A DNA stretch of 64,000 nt from Sphaerisporangium dianthi (GCF_042654065.1 NZ_JBHSFP010000032.1:1-64000), one strand, 5' to 3'; positions 31,809 to 40,359 are shown, numbered from the stretch's first letter. Notes: generated from the sequence alone by a model not told the origin. Translations and numbers: made by a program.

Positions 31809-32981
31809 GTGCACTCGCTCTCCGGCCGCACGGCCGTCGCGGGCATCGGCGCCACCGAGTTCTCCAAGGAGTCCGGCCGCACGGAGCTCCAGCTCGCCGC
31901 CGAAGCCGTCTTCGCCGCCCTGGACGACGCCGGGCTCTCCCCGTCGGACGTCGACGGCCTGGTCACCTTCACGCAGGACGCCAACCAGGAGATCGCCGTC
32001 GCCCGCGAGGTGGGCATCGGCGACCTCTCCTTCTTCTCCCGCGTCGAGTACGGGGGAGGGGCGGCGTGCGGCACGGTGCTCCAGGCCGCCATGGCCGTCG
32101 TCACCGGCGTCGCCTCCACGGTGGTCTGCTACAGGGCCTTCAACGAGCGGTCCGGGCGCCGGTTCGGCCAGCCGAACGCCGGCCTGGGCGGCGAGCCGTC
32201 CTCGCTCGGCGTCGAGATGGGCTGGCACGTGCCGTTCGGGCTGATGACCCCGGCCGCCTGGGTCGCGATGTTCGCCCGCCGGTACATGCACGCGTACGGC
32301 GCGACGTCCGAGGACTTCGGCCGCGTCGCCGTGGCCATGCGCCGGCACGCGGCCGCCAACCCGGCGGCCTGGTTCTACCAGCGGCCCATCACCCTCGCGG
32401 AGCACCAGGCGTCGAAGTGGATCGTCGCGCCGCTGCACCTGCTCGACTGCTGCCAGGAGAGCGACGGCGCCGTGGCGCTGGTCGTCACCTCGGCCGAACG
32501 GGCCAGGGACCTGCGGCGCTCGCCCGCCGTCATCACGGCGGCGGCGCAGGGAGCGGGCGCCGGGCAGATGATGATGACCAGCTTCTACCGCGACGACATG
32601 ACGGGCCTGCCGGAGATGGGCGTGGTGGCGCGCGGTCTGTGGGAGATGTCGGGACTGTCGCCGCAGGACATCCAGACGGCCATCCTCTACGACCACTTCA
32701 CCCCGTTCGTGCTCAGCCAGCTCGAAGAGCTGGGCTTCTGCGCCAAGGGGGAGGCACGGGACTTCATCGCCGACGGAGGCATCGAGATCGACGGCCGCCT
32801 GCCGGTGAACCCGAACGGCGGCCAGCTCGGCGAGGCGTACATCCACGGCATGAACGGCATCGCGGAGGCCGTGCGCCAGGTGCGGGGCACCTCCGTCAAC
32901 CAGGTGGCCGGCGTCCGCAACGTCCTGGTCACCGCCGGCACCGGCGTCCCCACCAGCGGCCTCATCCTCTCCACCGACTGA
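31809..32981 (+). CDS. ltp2: Thiolase-fold aldolase, Ltp2-like lipid-transfer protein
   Basis: A 390-residue thiolase-fold protein opening SGRTAVAGIGATEFSKESGRTELQLAAEAV, with EYGGGAACGTVLQAAMAV and the C-terminal HGMNGIAEAVRQVRG...VTAGTG. In mycobacteria Ltp2 works with the DUF35 domain of ChsH2 as a retro-aldolase, releasing propionyl-CoA and a 17-keto steroid. The genomic order chsE1-chsE2-chsH2-chsH1-ltp2 is exactly that of the igr operon. The GTG start has GAAAGG about 8 bp upstream. It ends the operon; a membrane protein gene converges from the right. Confidence 0.92.
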   Translation: MHSLSGRTAVAGIGATEFSKESGRTELQLAAEAVFAALDDAGLSPSDVDGLVTFTQDANQEIAVAREVGIGDLSFFSRVEYGGGAACGTVLQAAMAVVTGVASTVVCYRAFNERSGRRFGQPNAGLGGEPSSLGVEMGWHVPFGLMTPAAWVAMFARRYMHAYGATSEDFGRVAVAMRRHAAANPAAWFYQRPITLAEHQASKWIVAPLHLLDCCQESDGAVALVVTSAERARDLRRSPAVITAAAQGAGAGQMMMTSFYRDDMTGLPEMGVVARGLWEMSGLSPQDIQTAILYDHFTPFVLSQLEELGFCAKGEARDFIADGGIEIDGRLPVNPNGGQLGEAYIHGMNGIAEAVRQVRGTSVNQVAGVRNVLVTAGTGVPTSGLILSTD

Positions 32982-33006
32982 GCCCACCACTCTCTGAGGA
33001 CACCGT

Positions 33007-33023
33007 GGCCGGCGGTTCCGGCC
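33007..33023. terminator. Weak hairpin between ltp2 and a convergent gene
   Basis: GGCCGG and CCGGCC pair across five bases, 26 bp after the ltp2 stop. Confidence 0.35.
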
Positions 33024-33035
33024 GAGGGCCGGGGT

Positions 33036-33596
33036 TCAGGTGTTCTTCGCGGCGCGGTGCAGACGCAGGGCGGAGATGAGGAAGAAGACGCCGCCGACGG
33101 TCGCGTACCCGGCGAGGTTCGTCAGCGACGCGGTCGGCGTGCCGGCCTGGAGGATGAACGCCGTCCCGGCGATCGCGGAGATCGCCCCGCTGAGGATCAT
33201 CGCCCATTGGCCGCCGAGCCCGCGGCGGCTGACGGCCACGATGAGCTGCACGATTCCGGCGGTGATCGCCCAGGCGCCCCAGACGCGCAGCACCGCGGGC
33301 ACGCCCGAGGTGGCCGTGGCGGCCAGGCCGATGGCGGCGAGCAGGCTGAGGGCCAGGTTGACGTACAGGGCCGCGGCGGGGCGCGCGGCCTTCGAGGAGC
33401 GCAGATCGACGATGGCCGCGGCGACGTCGAACAGCGGGTAGATCACGAGCAGTGTCACGCCCACCGGCCCAGGGGCCGCCGGCCCGGTCAGGAACAGCAG
33501 GACCGCCCAGATGAGGGCGAAGCCGAATCGCACCAGGTAGAGGTTCCGCAACGCCACGGCGGTGCGACTGGTCTTCATATAGGTGACGGTGGTCAA
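33036..33596 (-). CDS. DUF308/HdeD-like small membrane protein
   Basis: About 186 residues with six predicted helices in three hairpins (LYLVRFGFALIWAVLLFL, ALYVNLALSLLAAIGLAAT, GAWAITAGIVQLIVAV, GAISAIAGTAFIL, GYATVGGVFFLISAL). This layout is typical of the HdeD/DUF308 group of unknown function. The listed start is TTG at 33596. The ATG at 33578 (MKTSRTAV) is an alternative, and neither has a strong ribosome binding site. A divergent TetR gene and a 24-bp palindrome lie just upstream, so it is very likely the repressor's target. Confidence 0.75.
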   Translation of the reverse strand: MTTVTYMKTSRTAVALRNLYLVRFGFALIWAVLLFLTGPAAPGPVGVTLLVIYPLFDVAAAIVDLRSSKAARPAAALYVNLALSLLAAIGLAATATSGVPAVLRVWGAWAITAGIVQLIVAVSRRGLGGQWAMILSGAISAIAGTAFILQAGTPTASLTNLAGYATVGGVFFLISALRLHRAAKNT

Positions 33597-33622
33597 TGTC
33601 TGTCTCTTTCCCGTAGCGAGTA

Positions 33623-33646
33623 GGTAGAATGACTAGTCACTCTACC
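33623..33646. promoter_or_regulatory. 24-bp TetR operator between divergent genes
   Basis: A nearly perfect inverted repeat with a TGACTAGTCA core (33630-33639) and one mismatched pair out of twelve. It lies 27 bp upstream of the membrane protein start and 58 bp upstream of the TetR start, and contains TAGAAT, a possible -10 box. Confidence 0.75.
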
Positions 33647-33703
33647 GCGCTGACAGTAGCTCGGGGTGACGTCCGGCGCAAGGGGAGAAGAGGAGAAACG
33701 CGT

Positions 33704-34288
33704 ATGATCTCGAGCATGAACAGCCCCATGCGCGAGCGCCTCCTTGAGGCGGCGACCGAGCTGTTCTACGCGCACGGGCTCCGCGCGGTGAGCGTCGACA
33801 AGGTCATCGACCTCGCCGGCACGACGAAGGTGACGTTCTACCGGCACTTCAAGAGCAAGGACGAGCTCGTCGTCGCCTACCTCGAACGCCGCGCCACGTT
33901 AGAGCGGGACGGCATCGGTGCGGCGATCAAGCAGGGCGACGGCGATGTCGATGCCACCCTGCGGGTGATCTCCGAGGCGATCGGGATCATCGCCTGCGCG
34001 CCCGGCTTCCGCGGCTGTCCCTTCATCAACGCCGCCGCCGAATACCCTGACCAGGACAGCCCGATCCGCAAGGCGGTAGACGCGCATCGCCGCTGGAACA
34101 AGACGACGTTCGAACAGCTCATCGCCCCGCTCGGTATCACGAATGCGGGAGCGGTCGCCGACGACCTGATGCTGATCCGCGACGGCGCCATGGTCGCCGG
34201 GTACCTCGACCGGCCGACGGCCGTCGCCGCCTCGTTCCTCCGCAGTAGCCAGGCCGTCATCGGCACCGGCGCCTCGACCCGCATGTGA
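33704..34288 (+). CDS. TetR/AcrR family transcriptional regulator
   Basis: A 194-residue repressor. The DNA-binding domain is MRERLLEAATELFYAHGLRAVSVDKVIDLAGTTKVTFYRHFKSKDELVVAYL, near residues 5-57. The C-terminal domain contains CAPGFRGCPFINAAAEYPD, a cysteine-containing segment common in TetR proteins of the TetR_C_6-like type. The ATG at 33704 is preferred because AGAGGAGAAA lies 5-9 bp upstream. The divergent membrane protein and the shared palindrome indicate control of that gene and of itself. The ligand is unknown. Confidence 0.9.
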   Translation: MISSMNSPMRERLLEAATELFYAHGLRAVSVDKVIDLAGTTKVTFYRHFKSKDELVVAYLERRATLERDGIGAAIKQGDGDVDATLRVISEAIGIIACAPGFRGCPFINAAAEYPDQDSPIRKAVDAHRRWNKTTFEQLIAPLGITNAGAVADDLMLIRDGAMVAGYLDRPTAVAASFLRSSQAVIGTGASTRM

Positions 34289-34516
34289 GCCGCCGCCTTC
34301 GGCCGCGTCGCGCGACGCGGCGAGATCGTGCGCGCTGTCCGGTGGCACGGCCGGCCGCGGCGCCGGCGGACCATCCCGGGCGGCCGCTCGGCTCGTTGAC
34401 GGTGACGATCTGGCCGGCACCCGCCGGTCGGTACGCTCGGGGCAGGCCGTCGCCGGTCCTGCCCTTCGCCGGCCCGGAGGCCGGGAGTGATCGTCAGGGA
34501 GCGATGGGCGCCCAGG

Positions 34517-37393
34517 TCAGGGGGTGACGATCGTGGGGACGGCGAAGAACACGATCATGGCGATCACGACGCACACGAGGAGCCCGACCACCTCCCAGAG
34601 CCAGTCGTAGTGGTGCTCGCCGATCCTGATCGGCTTCGGCCGGTCGTGCCGCCGAGGCCGCGCCTTCTCGGACGCCGCCGCCACAGTGCCGGCGCCCGCC
34701 TCCGCCACGGCATCGGTGCCCGCCTCCACCGTGGACCCGGTGTCGGACCCGGCGGACGAGGATCGTGGATCGGCGGAGCCGTCGTCGGCACCCGCGGACG
34801 TGGTTCCGGGCCCTGCGCCTGTGGATCCGGGCGTCGCGGCCGTGCTTCCCGCACCCGCGGCGGCGCTCTCGGTGTCCGTGGAGGCGGTTCCGGCGTCCCA
34901 GGACGAGGTTCCGGTGCTCGAAGACGAGGTGGTGGCGCCCGTGGGCGTGCTTCCGGTGCCTGCGAGGAAGGGTGCGGGCGTGCTTCGGGTGCCTGTGAGG
35001 GAGGGGGCGGTGCTCGGGGGCGTGGCGCTGTAGGCGGTCGCCGCCGGCCTGGATACGCTCGGCGCTTCCGCCTCTGAAGGTGAGGCTGGTGAAGGGGAGG
35101 CTTCGGGCGCCGTTCGCCTCCCGAACGCCGGCCACTTCCCGAACGCCGGCCACCTCCTGGACGCCGGTCGCTTCTCGCTCGACGCGGCTCCGGCGGCCGC
35201 CGCGGCTTCCGCGTCCGGCGTGGAGCCGGCGTCGGACGTGGATTCCGTGGCCGATTTCGAGCCGGGCTCGGATGCGATCTCAGGGGCCGGCGCGGTCCGC
35301 GCAGAGGAGGAAGCGGTAACGGAGATCGCCGGCATCTCCACCGTCGAGGGGCCGTCGCCGGCCGTCGTGGCGTCGGTGACCGATGGGTTCACCCACGCGG
35401 GCGGGTAGGCCCGCGGGGCGGGCTCCGCGAACGCCGATGGCTCCGCGAAGGCCGATGGCTCCGCGAAGGCCGATGGCGTGTCGCCGCCCGCCGCCTTAGA
35501 GCCGGGGACGGCCTTCTGGCCCCCCGCGGCGGTATAGGGCGGCGTGGCGGCGGACGGCCTGGCAGGCTGCCCGGCGGACGGCCGCTGCGCGGGCGCCGCA
35601 CCGGACATGGGCGGCGGCGCGCCGAACGTGGGCGGCGGCGCGCCGAAGCCGGCGGACGGCTCGGTGAACGCCGGCGGTGTGCCGGCTCTGGGGGGCGAGG
35701 TGAATGCCGAGGGTGCGCCGGTTCCGGAGGGCGGGGGCGGGGTGAATGCCGAGGGTGCGCCGGTTCCGGAGGGCGGGGGCGGGGTGAATGCCGAGGGTGC
35801 GCCGGTCGGGTGAAGCAGGGGCGTCGAGGGCGTGACGGGCGCGGGCGACGCCGGGCCGTTCGTGCGCTTGAGCGCGCCGCGCGCCGCCGCGATCAGCCTC
35901 GACAGGACTGAGCCCCGCTGCTCGTGCCCGGCCGCGCCGTGCCCGGTCTCCGCCGGGCGCGCGGGCCCCTGGGCCGCCGAGAGGGTGTCCGTGCCGTGCG
36001 GGCCGGACGGGTGGCCGTGCGTGCCAGGTGGGCCGAACCAGTGGATGGGCGTGCCGTGCGGGTCGGCCGGTGTGCCCGGCGAGTCGAAGGGGTCGCCGGC
36101 TGTGCCGAACCGGGCGAAGGGGTCGCCGGGTGTGCCGTGTTGCGCGAACGGGTCGCTGGGTGTGCCGTGCTGGGCGAACGGGTCGGTGGATGTGCCGTGC
36201 TGGGCGAAGGGGTCGGCGGGCGGGCCGGGCGGGCCGGAGGGAGGGGCAGGTGGGCCGGGCGGGCCGGGGGGAGGGGCAGGTGGGCCGTGAAGATCGGCGT
36301 CCTTGCGGGCCGCGGGCCGCGGGCGCGCGGGATCGGACTCGGCGGGCCGTCCCGCGGCGACGGGCGGCGGCGTGCCCACGCTGAAGGTGCGCTGGAGGGT
36401 GGGCCACTGCCCGGTCGCCAGGGCGTCCTTGAACGGCGACCCCTTCTCTCGGGGGGAGCCGCTTGTCTTCTCGCGAGGGGTGCCGGTCGCCTTGCCGCGA
36501 GGCGAGCCGGCGGGCTTCTCATGAGGGGTGCCGGCCGGCTTCTGGTCAGAGGTGCCGGTTGCTTTCCGGGCAGGGGTGGAGCGCGCCGTGCCGCGGACCT
36601 TCGGCATGGGCTCGGTGGTGGCCTCGTGCTTGGACCGGCGCCTCGGCTTCGGCGGCGACACCTCTGTGGCGGGGAAGACCCCGGTGTTGGTGAACGGGTT
36701 CGGCTCGGCGAGCGGCAGCGGCCAGCGCGGGGTGGTGGGCCACCGCTTGTCCTCAGGCAGGACGGGGGCCTTGCCGGTGCTCGTGCTCGTCTCTTCGGGC
36801 ACCGCGTTGAGGATGCGGGTGCGCAGGGACACCGGAGGCTTGCGCCAGGGCAGCCGGCCGAGGGACTCTTCGGCCGGTGCGACGGCGAGCACGTCGTACT
36901 CGGCGACGATCCTGGGGCTCGGCGCCGTCACCCGGGCGGAGGAGACGGCCGCGGCGAGGGACCGCGCATAGCGGTGCCGGGCGCTGATCATGAGCTGCTC
37001 GGCCGTGTCGGCCGCCACGTCGAGGACCCACGCCATCTCCACCGTGTCGAGCCCGCAGACCGCCGACAGCAGCAGGACCTCGCGCTGGTGCGGGCGTACC
37101 TCGCGCATCACCCGCTCGACGACGGCGGTGACCGGGTCGGCGGCGGGATTGACCGAGGGGAAGGAGTAGGCGACGTCGCGCCGGTAGATCTCGCGGCGGG
37201 CGAGCGCGTACAGGGCGGCGCGCGGAGGCTCGAGGGCCGGGACGCCGGTGAGAACGGCCACCAGTGCGTTGGCGGCGGAGGCGGTGTCACCGAGCTGGTC
37301 GTGGCAGTACGCGAACAGCGCGGCGGCGTGACGGTCGTAGAGCTCGGCGACCAGCTCGCCTCGAGGGCGGCGATCGATGAGCGATTGAGTCAC
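34517..37393 (-). CDS. Tail-anchored sigma-70-like protein with giant disordered linker
   Basis: A 958-residue protein, GTG start. Residues 1-150 look like an ECF sigma factor: region 2 (ELYDRHAAALFAYCHDQLGD, 17-36) and region 4 (VMREVRPHQREVLLLSAV...MISARHRYARSLA, about 94-147). About 760 residues follow that are rich in Pro, Ala, Gly, Ser and Thr, with tandem repeats such as DPFAQHGTP (5 copies), TGAPSAFTPPPPSG (about 3) and SAFAEP (3). It ends in a basic segment (KARPRRHDRPKPIRIG) and one transmembrane helix two to three residues from the C-terminus. The sigma part would stay cytoplasmic, tethered to the membrane. Region 2 is poor in the -10 binding residues, so it may not be an active sigma factor. 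Confidence 0.7.
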   Translation of the reverse strand: MTQSLIDRRPRGELVAELYDRHAAALFAYCHDQLGDTASAANALVAVLTGVPALEPPRAALYALARREIYRRDVAYSFPSVNPAADPVTAVVERVMREVRPHQREVLLLSAVCGLDTVEMAWVLDVAADTAEQLMISARHRYARSLAAAVSSARVTAPSPRIVAEYDVLAVAPAEESLGRLPWRKPPVSLRTRILNAVPEETSTSTGKAPVLPEDKRWPTTPRWPLPLAEPNPFTNTGVFPATEVSPPKPRRRSKHEATTEPMPKVRGTARSTPARKATGTSDQKPAGTPHEKPAGSPRGKATGTPREKTSGSPREKGSPFKDALATGQWPTLQRTFSVGTPPPVAAGRPAESDPARPRPAARKDADLHGPPAPPPGPPGPPAPPSGPPGPPADPFAQHGTSTDPFAQHGTPSDPFAQHGTPGDPFARFGTAGDPFDSPGTPADPHGTPIHWFGPPGTHGHPSGPHGTDTLSAAQGPARPAETGHGAAGHEQRGSVLSRLIAAARGALKRTNGPASPAPVTPSTPLLHPTGAPSAFTPPPPSGTGAPSAFTPPPPSGTGAPSAFTSPPRAGTPPAFTEPSAGFGAPPPTFGAPPPMSGAAPAQRPSAGQPARPSAATPPYTAAGGQKAVPGSKAAGGDTPSAFAEPSAFAEPSAFAEPAPRAYPPAWVNPSVTDATTAGDGPSTVEMPAISVTASSSARTAPAPEIASEPGSKSATESTSDAGSTPDAEAAAAAGAASSEKRPASRRWPAFGKWPAFGRRTAPEASPSPASPSEAEAPSVSRPAATAYSATPPSTAPSLTGTRSTPAPFLAGTGSTPTGATTSSSSTGTSSWDAGTASTDTESAAAGAGSTAATPGSTGAGPGTTSAGADDGSADPRSSSAGSDTGSTVEAGTDAVAEAGAGTVAAASEKARPRRHDRPKPIRIGEHHYDWLWEVVGLLVCVVIAMIVFFAVPTIVTP
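35421..35474. repeat. Three 18-bp tandem repeats
   Basis: Three 18-bp copies (GGCTCCGCGAAGGCCGAT type) encode SAFAEP repeats in the linker of the sigma-like protein. They differ by one base. Confidence 0.85.
35700..35806. repeat. 42-bp tandem repeat, two and a half copies
   Basis: Two identical 42-bp units and a 23-bp partial copy encode the TGAPSAFTPPPPSG repeats. Identity at the base level implies recent duplication. Confidence 0.85.
36061..36210. repeat. Five 30-bp tandem repeats
   Basis: Five 30-bp units in register at 36061, 36091, 36121, 36151 and 36181 encode DPFAQHGTPx repeats with a few substitutions. Confidence 0.85.
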
Positions 37394-37773
37394 AGCCGGA
37401 TCCTCTGGAATTCTCGAGCGGGGTCGGGGGGTTGGGTGTGACGGAAGAGGTTAGAGGGAGCTCGTAGTCAATCATGCCAAGGTCGTGCCGGAGGCCGCAC
37501 TAATCGATGCCACTTTGATAGATATCGCGAAAGTACCAGGAAGAAGGCCGAGCACACTGAGCGTTCGTCCTTTTCTGAAATGCCGACAAGGTGGCATCAG
37601 GCGGGTCATGGGACAGATTGTCGGAGATCCCCATAGGGTGGGTCGGGAAAGATCAAGTGGACCTGCGGTCGGACCGTCACCTACCGTGGGGGCTGCCGAG
37701 CGGGTGGTAGCCGTACGCAGCCGACTCGACGTTTCCGGGCCACGGGGCCCGGCCGAGAAGCACGAGGTCGTGC
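37394..37773. other. Divergent intergenic region before the ABC importer
   Basis: This 380-bp gap separates the sigma-like gene from the betaine-type importer. It is less GC-rich between about 37440 and 37620. I found no convincing small gene, strong palindrome or hairpin in it. Promoters for both divergent units must lie here, but none is good enough to name. Confidence 0.5.
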
Positions 37774-38994
37774 GTGATCACTTTTGAAGGCGTCACCAAG
37801 CGCTACGGCGATGGAACGGTGGCCGTCGACAATCTCAGTCTCCAGGTGCCCACCGGGGCCATAACCGTCTTCGTCGGGCCGTCCGGATGCGGCAAGACGA
37901 CATCGTTGCGGATGATCAATCGAATGATCGACGCCACGTCGGGCCGCATCCTGCTCGACGATCAGGACGTCCGCCATATCGACCCGCCGACCTTGCGCCG
38001 GGGCATCGGATACGTCATCCAGCAGGCGGGCCTGTTCCCGCATCGCAAGATCGTGGACAATGTCGCGACCGTGCCGTACCTCCTCGGGTGGGACAAGAAG
38101 AAGGCGCGCGCCCGTGCGATGGAGTTGCTGGAGCGCGTGGGCCTCGACACCAAACTCGCCGGACGCTATCCGTTCCAGCTCTCCGGTGGGCAGCAGCAGC
38201 GCGTCGGCGTGGCCAGGGCCCTCGCGGCCGACCCGCCCGTGCTGCTGATGGACGAGCCGTTCAGCGCCGTGGACCCGGTCGTGCGCACGAGCCTTCAGGA
38301 CGAGCTGCTGCGGCTCCAGTCCGACCTGCACAAGACGATCGTGTTCGTCACGCACGACATCGACGAGGCGATCAAGCTGGGCGACACGGTCGCGGTGCTG
38401 CGGGTCGGCGGGCACCTCGCGCAGATCGCCGCCCCCTCGACCCTGCTCGCCGAGCCCGCGGACGAGTTCGTCGAGGGGTTCCTCGGCAGAGACCGCGGCA
38501 TCCGGCGGCTGTCGTTCGTCCCGGCCGAGGGGGTGGCGACGCGGCGCGAGCGGGACGTCCCCGGGTGGACGGTGGTGCTCGACGCCGACGACCGCCCCCT
38601 GGGCTGGCGCGCGAACGGCTCGTCGCCGGCCTCCGGCACGAGCGGCTCGGCACCGGCCTCCGGCACGAGCGGCTCGGCACCGGCCTCCGGCACGAGCGGC
38701 TCGTCGCCGGCCTCCGGCACGACCGACTCCGAGCCGGCCTCTGGCACGAGCGACTCCGGGCCGGTCTCCGGCGCGGGCGACTCGACGCGGGCGGCGTCGG
38801 TCCGGGACGGGTTGCTGCCGTTCGGCACGTTCGACCGCCGCACGGACTCCCTGCGCACCGCGCTGGACGCCGCGCTGCTCGCGCCGTCCGGCTGCGCGAT
38901 CGCGGTGGACGGCGAGGGGCGCTTCGAGGGCATAGTCACCCGGGAGGCCCTGGACGAGGCGCTCGCCCGCGCCAGGGCGGTGTCCCATGGGTGA
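37774..38994 (+). CDS. Betaine/choline-type ABC transporter ATP-binding protein
   Basis: A 406-residue ATPase of the OpuCA/ProV group. Walker A is GPSGCGKTT (35-43), the Q-loop VIQQAGLFPH, the signature LSGGQQQR and Walker B VLLMDEPFSAVDP. The C-terminal half carries CBS-like sequence split by a low-complexity stretch of six 9-residue repeats (GSAPASGTS, about residues 281-335). It energises uptake of a quaternary ammonium osmolyte. The start is GTG at 37774. The permease gene overlaps its end by 8 bp. The repeat insertion is unusual for this family and could alter regulation by ionic strength. Confidence 0.9.
   Translation: MITFEGVTKRYGDGTVAVDNLSLQVPTGAITVFVGPSGCGKTTSLRMINRMIDATSGRILLDDQDVRHIDPPTLRRGIGYVIQQAGLFPHRKIVDNVATVPYLLGWDKKKARARAMELLERVGLDTKLAGRYPFQLSGGQQQRVGVARALAADPPVLLMDEPFSAVDPVVRTSLQDELLRLQSDLHKTIVFVTHDIDEAIKLGDTVAVLRVGGHLAQIAAPSTLLAEPADEFVEGFLGRDRGIRRLSFVPAEGVATRRERDVPGWTVVLDADDRPLGWRANGSSPASGTSGSAPASGTSGSAPASGTSGSSPASGTTDSEPASGTSDSGPVSGAGDSTRAASVRDGLLPFGTFDRRTDSLRTALDAALLAPSGCAIAVDGEGRFEGIVTREALDEALARARAVSHG
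38616..38777 (+). repeat. Six 27-bp tandem repeats inside the ATPase gene
   Basis: Units of 27 bp start at 38616, 38643, 38670, 38697, 38724 and 38751. The second and third are identical, and later ones diverge. They keep the frame and encode GSAPASGTS-type linkers. Confidence 0.9.
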
Positions 38995-39652
38995 GGGCGA
39001 GCCGCTGATCCGCTGGGCGTGGATCGGCCGCAACTGGCCGAACATCCAGCAGTTGCTCGTGGACCACGTCGTCATGGCGCTCGTCCCGGTGCTGCTCGGG
39101 CTGCTCGTCGCCCTGCCGCTCGGCCTGGCGAGCGCGCGCTGGCGGGTGCTCTACCAGCCGACGGTGACCCTGATGAACGTCGTCTACTCCCTGCCGTCGC
39201 TCGCGGTGTTCATCGTGCTGATCCCGCTGACCGGCCTGGCCGAGCGCGCCACGGTGATCATCCCGCTCACCTTCTACTCGCTGGCGGTGCTGATCCCCGC
39301 CGTGGTGGACGGCCTGGCGGCGGTCCCCGACCACGTGCGCCAGTCCGCGGTCGCCATGGGGTTCGGGCCGATGCGGCGGCTGCTCCAGGTGGACCTGCCG
39401 ATCGCGGTGCCCGTGGTGCTGGCCGGCCTGCGGGTGGCGATGGTGTCCAGCATCAGCCTGGTCAGCGTCGGCGCTCTGATCGGCCGCGGTGGGCTCGGTT
39501 ACCTGTTCATCGACGGCTGGCAGCGCCAGTTCTCCACGCCGATCATCGTGGGCATCGTGCTCGTCGTGGTGCTGGCCGTGCTCGCCGACGGCCTGCTCGT
39601 GCTCGCGCAGCGCCTGCTCACCCCGTGGGCCCGCGCCAGGAGGACCGCGTGA
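38987..39652 (+). CDS. Betaine/choline-type ABC transporter permease
   Basis: A 221-residue permease of the BPD_transp_1 type with five to six helices. The EAA-like loop is DHVRQSAVAMGFGPMRRLLQVDLPIAVPVVLAGLR. LVSVGALIGRGGLGYLF is typical of OpuCB/OpuCD proteins. It overlaps the ATPase gene by 8 bp and the second permease by 4 bp (GTGA). Together the two permeases form the membrane channel of the importer. Confidence 0.92.
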   Translation: MGEGEPLIRWAWIGRNWPNIQQLLVDHVVMALVPVLLGLLVALPLGLASARWRVLYQPTVTLMNVVYSLPSLAVFIVLIPLTGLAERATVIIPLTFYSLAVLIPAVVDGLAAVPDHVRQSAVAMGFGPMRRLLQVDLPIAVPVVLAGLRVAMVSSISLVSVGALIGRGGLGYLFIDGWQRQFSTPIIVGIVLVVVLAVLADGLLVLAQRLLTPWARARRTA

Positions 39653-40320
39653 ACTGGCTGATCGACTTCTTCGGCGACCCGGCGAACTGGTCGGGCTCCG
39701 GCGGCATCCCGGTCCGGCTGCTCGAGCACGTCGAGTTCTCGGTGGTGGCGCTGCTGCTGTCGACGCTCATCGCCGTCCCGCTCGGCCTGCTGATCGGCCA
39801 CACCGGGCGGGGCGCCGTGCTCGTCGTCGTCACCGCCAACGCCGCCCGCGCGCTGCCCACCCTCGGCCTCGTGGTGCTGATCGTCCTGCTCGTCGGGGTG
39901 GGCACGACCTGGCCGGTGCTGATCCCGCTGGTCGCGCTCGCGATCCCGCCCATCCTGGTGAACACCTACGAGGGCATCCGCGGCGTGGAGGACGACCTGC
40001 GCGACGCGGCGTACGGCATGGGCCTGCGCGGCGGCCAGGTGCTGATGAAGGTGCTGGTCCCGGTGGCGATGCCCCTGATCCTGCTCGGCCTGCGCGTCGC
40101 GGCGATCCAGGTGGTCGCGACGGCGACCGTCGCCGCGTACGTCGGCCTCGGCGGGCTCGGCCGCTACATCATCGACGGGCTGGCGACCAAGGACTTCCCC
40201 AGCACGATCGGGGGAGCGGTGCTCGTGGCCCTGCTCGCCCTCGTCGTGCAGATCTTTTTCTCGTTGCTGCAGCGGGTGGTGGTCTCACCGGGGGTGAGCC
40301 GCCGCACGGGGCTGCGGTAA
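39649..40320 (+). CDS. Second permease of the betaine/choline-type ABC transporter
   Basis: A 223-residue permease homologous to its neighbour. The EAA-like loop is EDDLRDAAYGMGLRGGQVLMKVLVPVAMPLILLGLR and the late helix ATVAAYVGLGGLGRYIIDGLA. The start is GTG at 39649, overlapping the previous stop by 4 bp, with an AGGAGG ribosome binding site. A longer reading frame runs upstream, but the overlap and the ribosome binding site fix this start. The substrate-binding lipoprotein follows after 39 bp. Confidence 0.92.
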   Translation: MNWLIDFFGDPANWSGSGGIPVRLLEHVEFSVVALLLSTLIAVPLGLLIGHTGRGAVLVVVTANAARALPTLGLVVLIVLLVGVGTTWPVLIPLVALAIPPILVNTYEGIRGVEDDLRDAAYGMGLRGGQVLMKVLVPVAMPLILLGLRVAAIQVVATATVAAYVGLGGLGRYIIDGLATKDFPSTIGGAVLVALLALVVQIFFSLLQRVVVSPGVSRRTGLR

Positions 40321-40359
40321 CCTGTACAACCCCCCAAATTGGAAGGGAATAAAGCACCA

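Noticed and set aside
33878..34374. Antisense frames over the second TetR gene
   Set aside because: The TetR HTH is unmistakable on the plus strand, and the antisense translations lack any motif.
36061..36210. Regular 30-bp repeats that might suggest a CRISPR array
   Set aside because: The repeats are directly adjacent with no spacers and encode in-frame protein repeats.
37394..37773. Possible small gene or riboswitch before the ABC importer
   Set aside because: No frame with a ribosome binding site and sensible composition, and no convincing hairpin series, was found.
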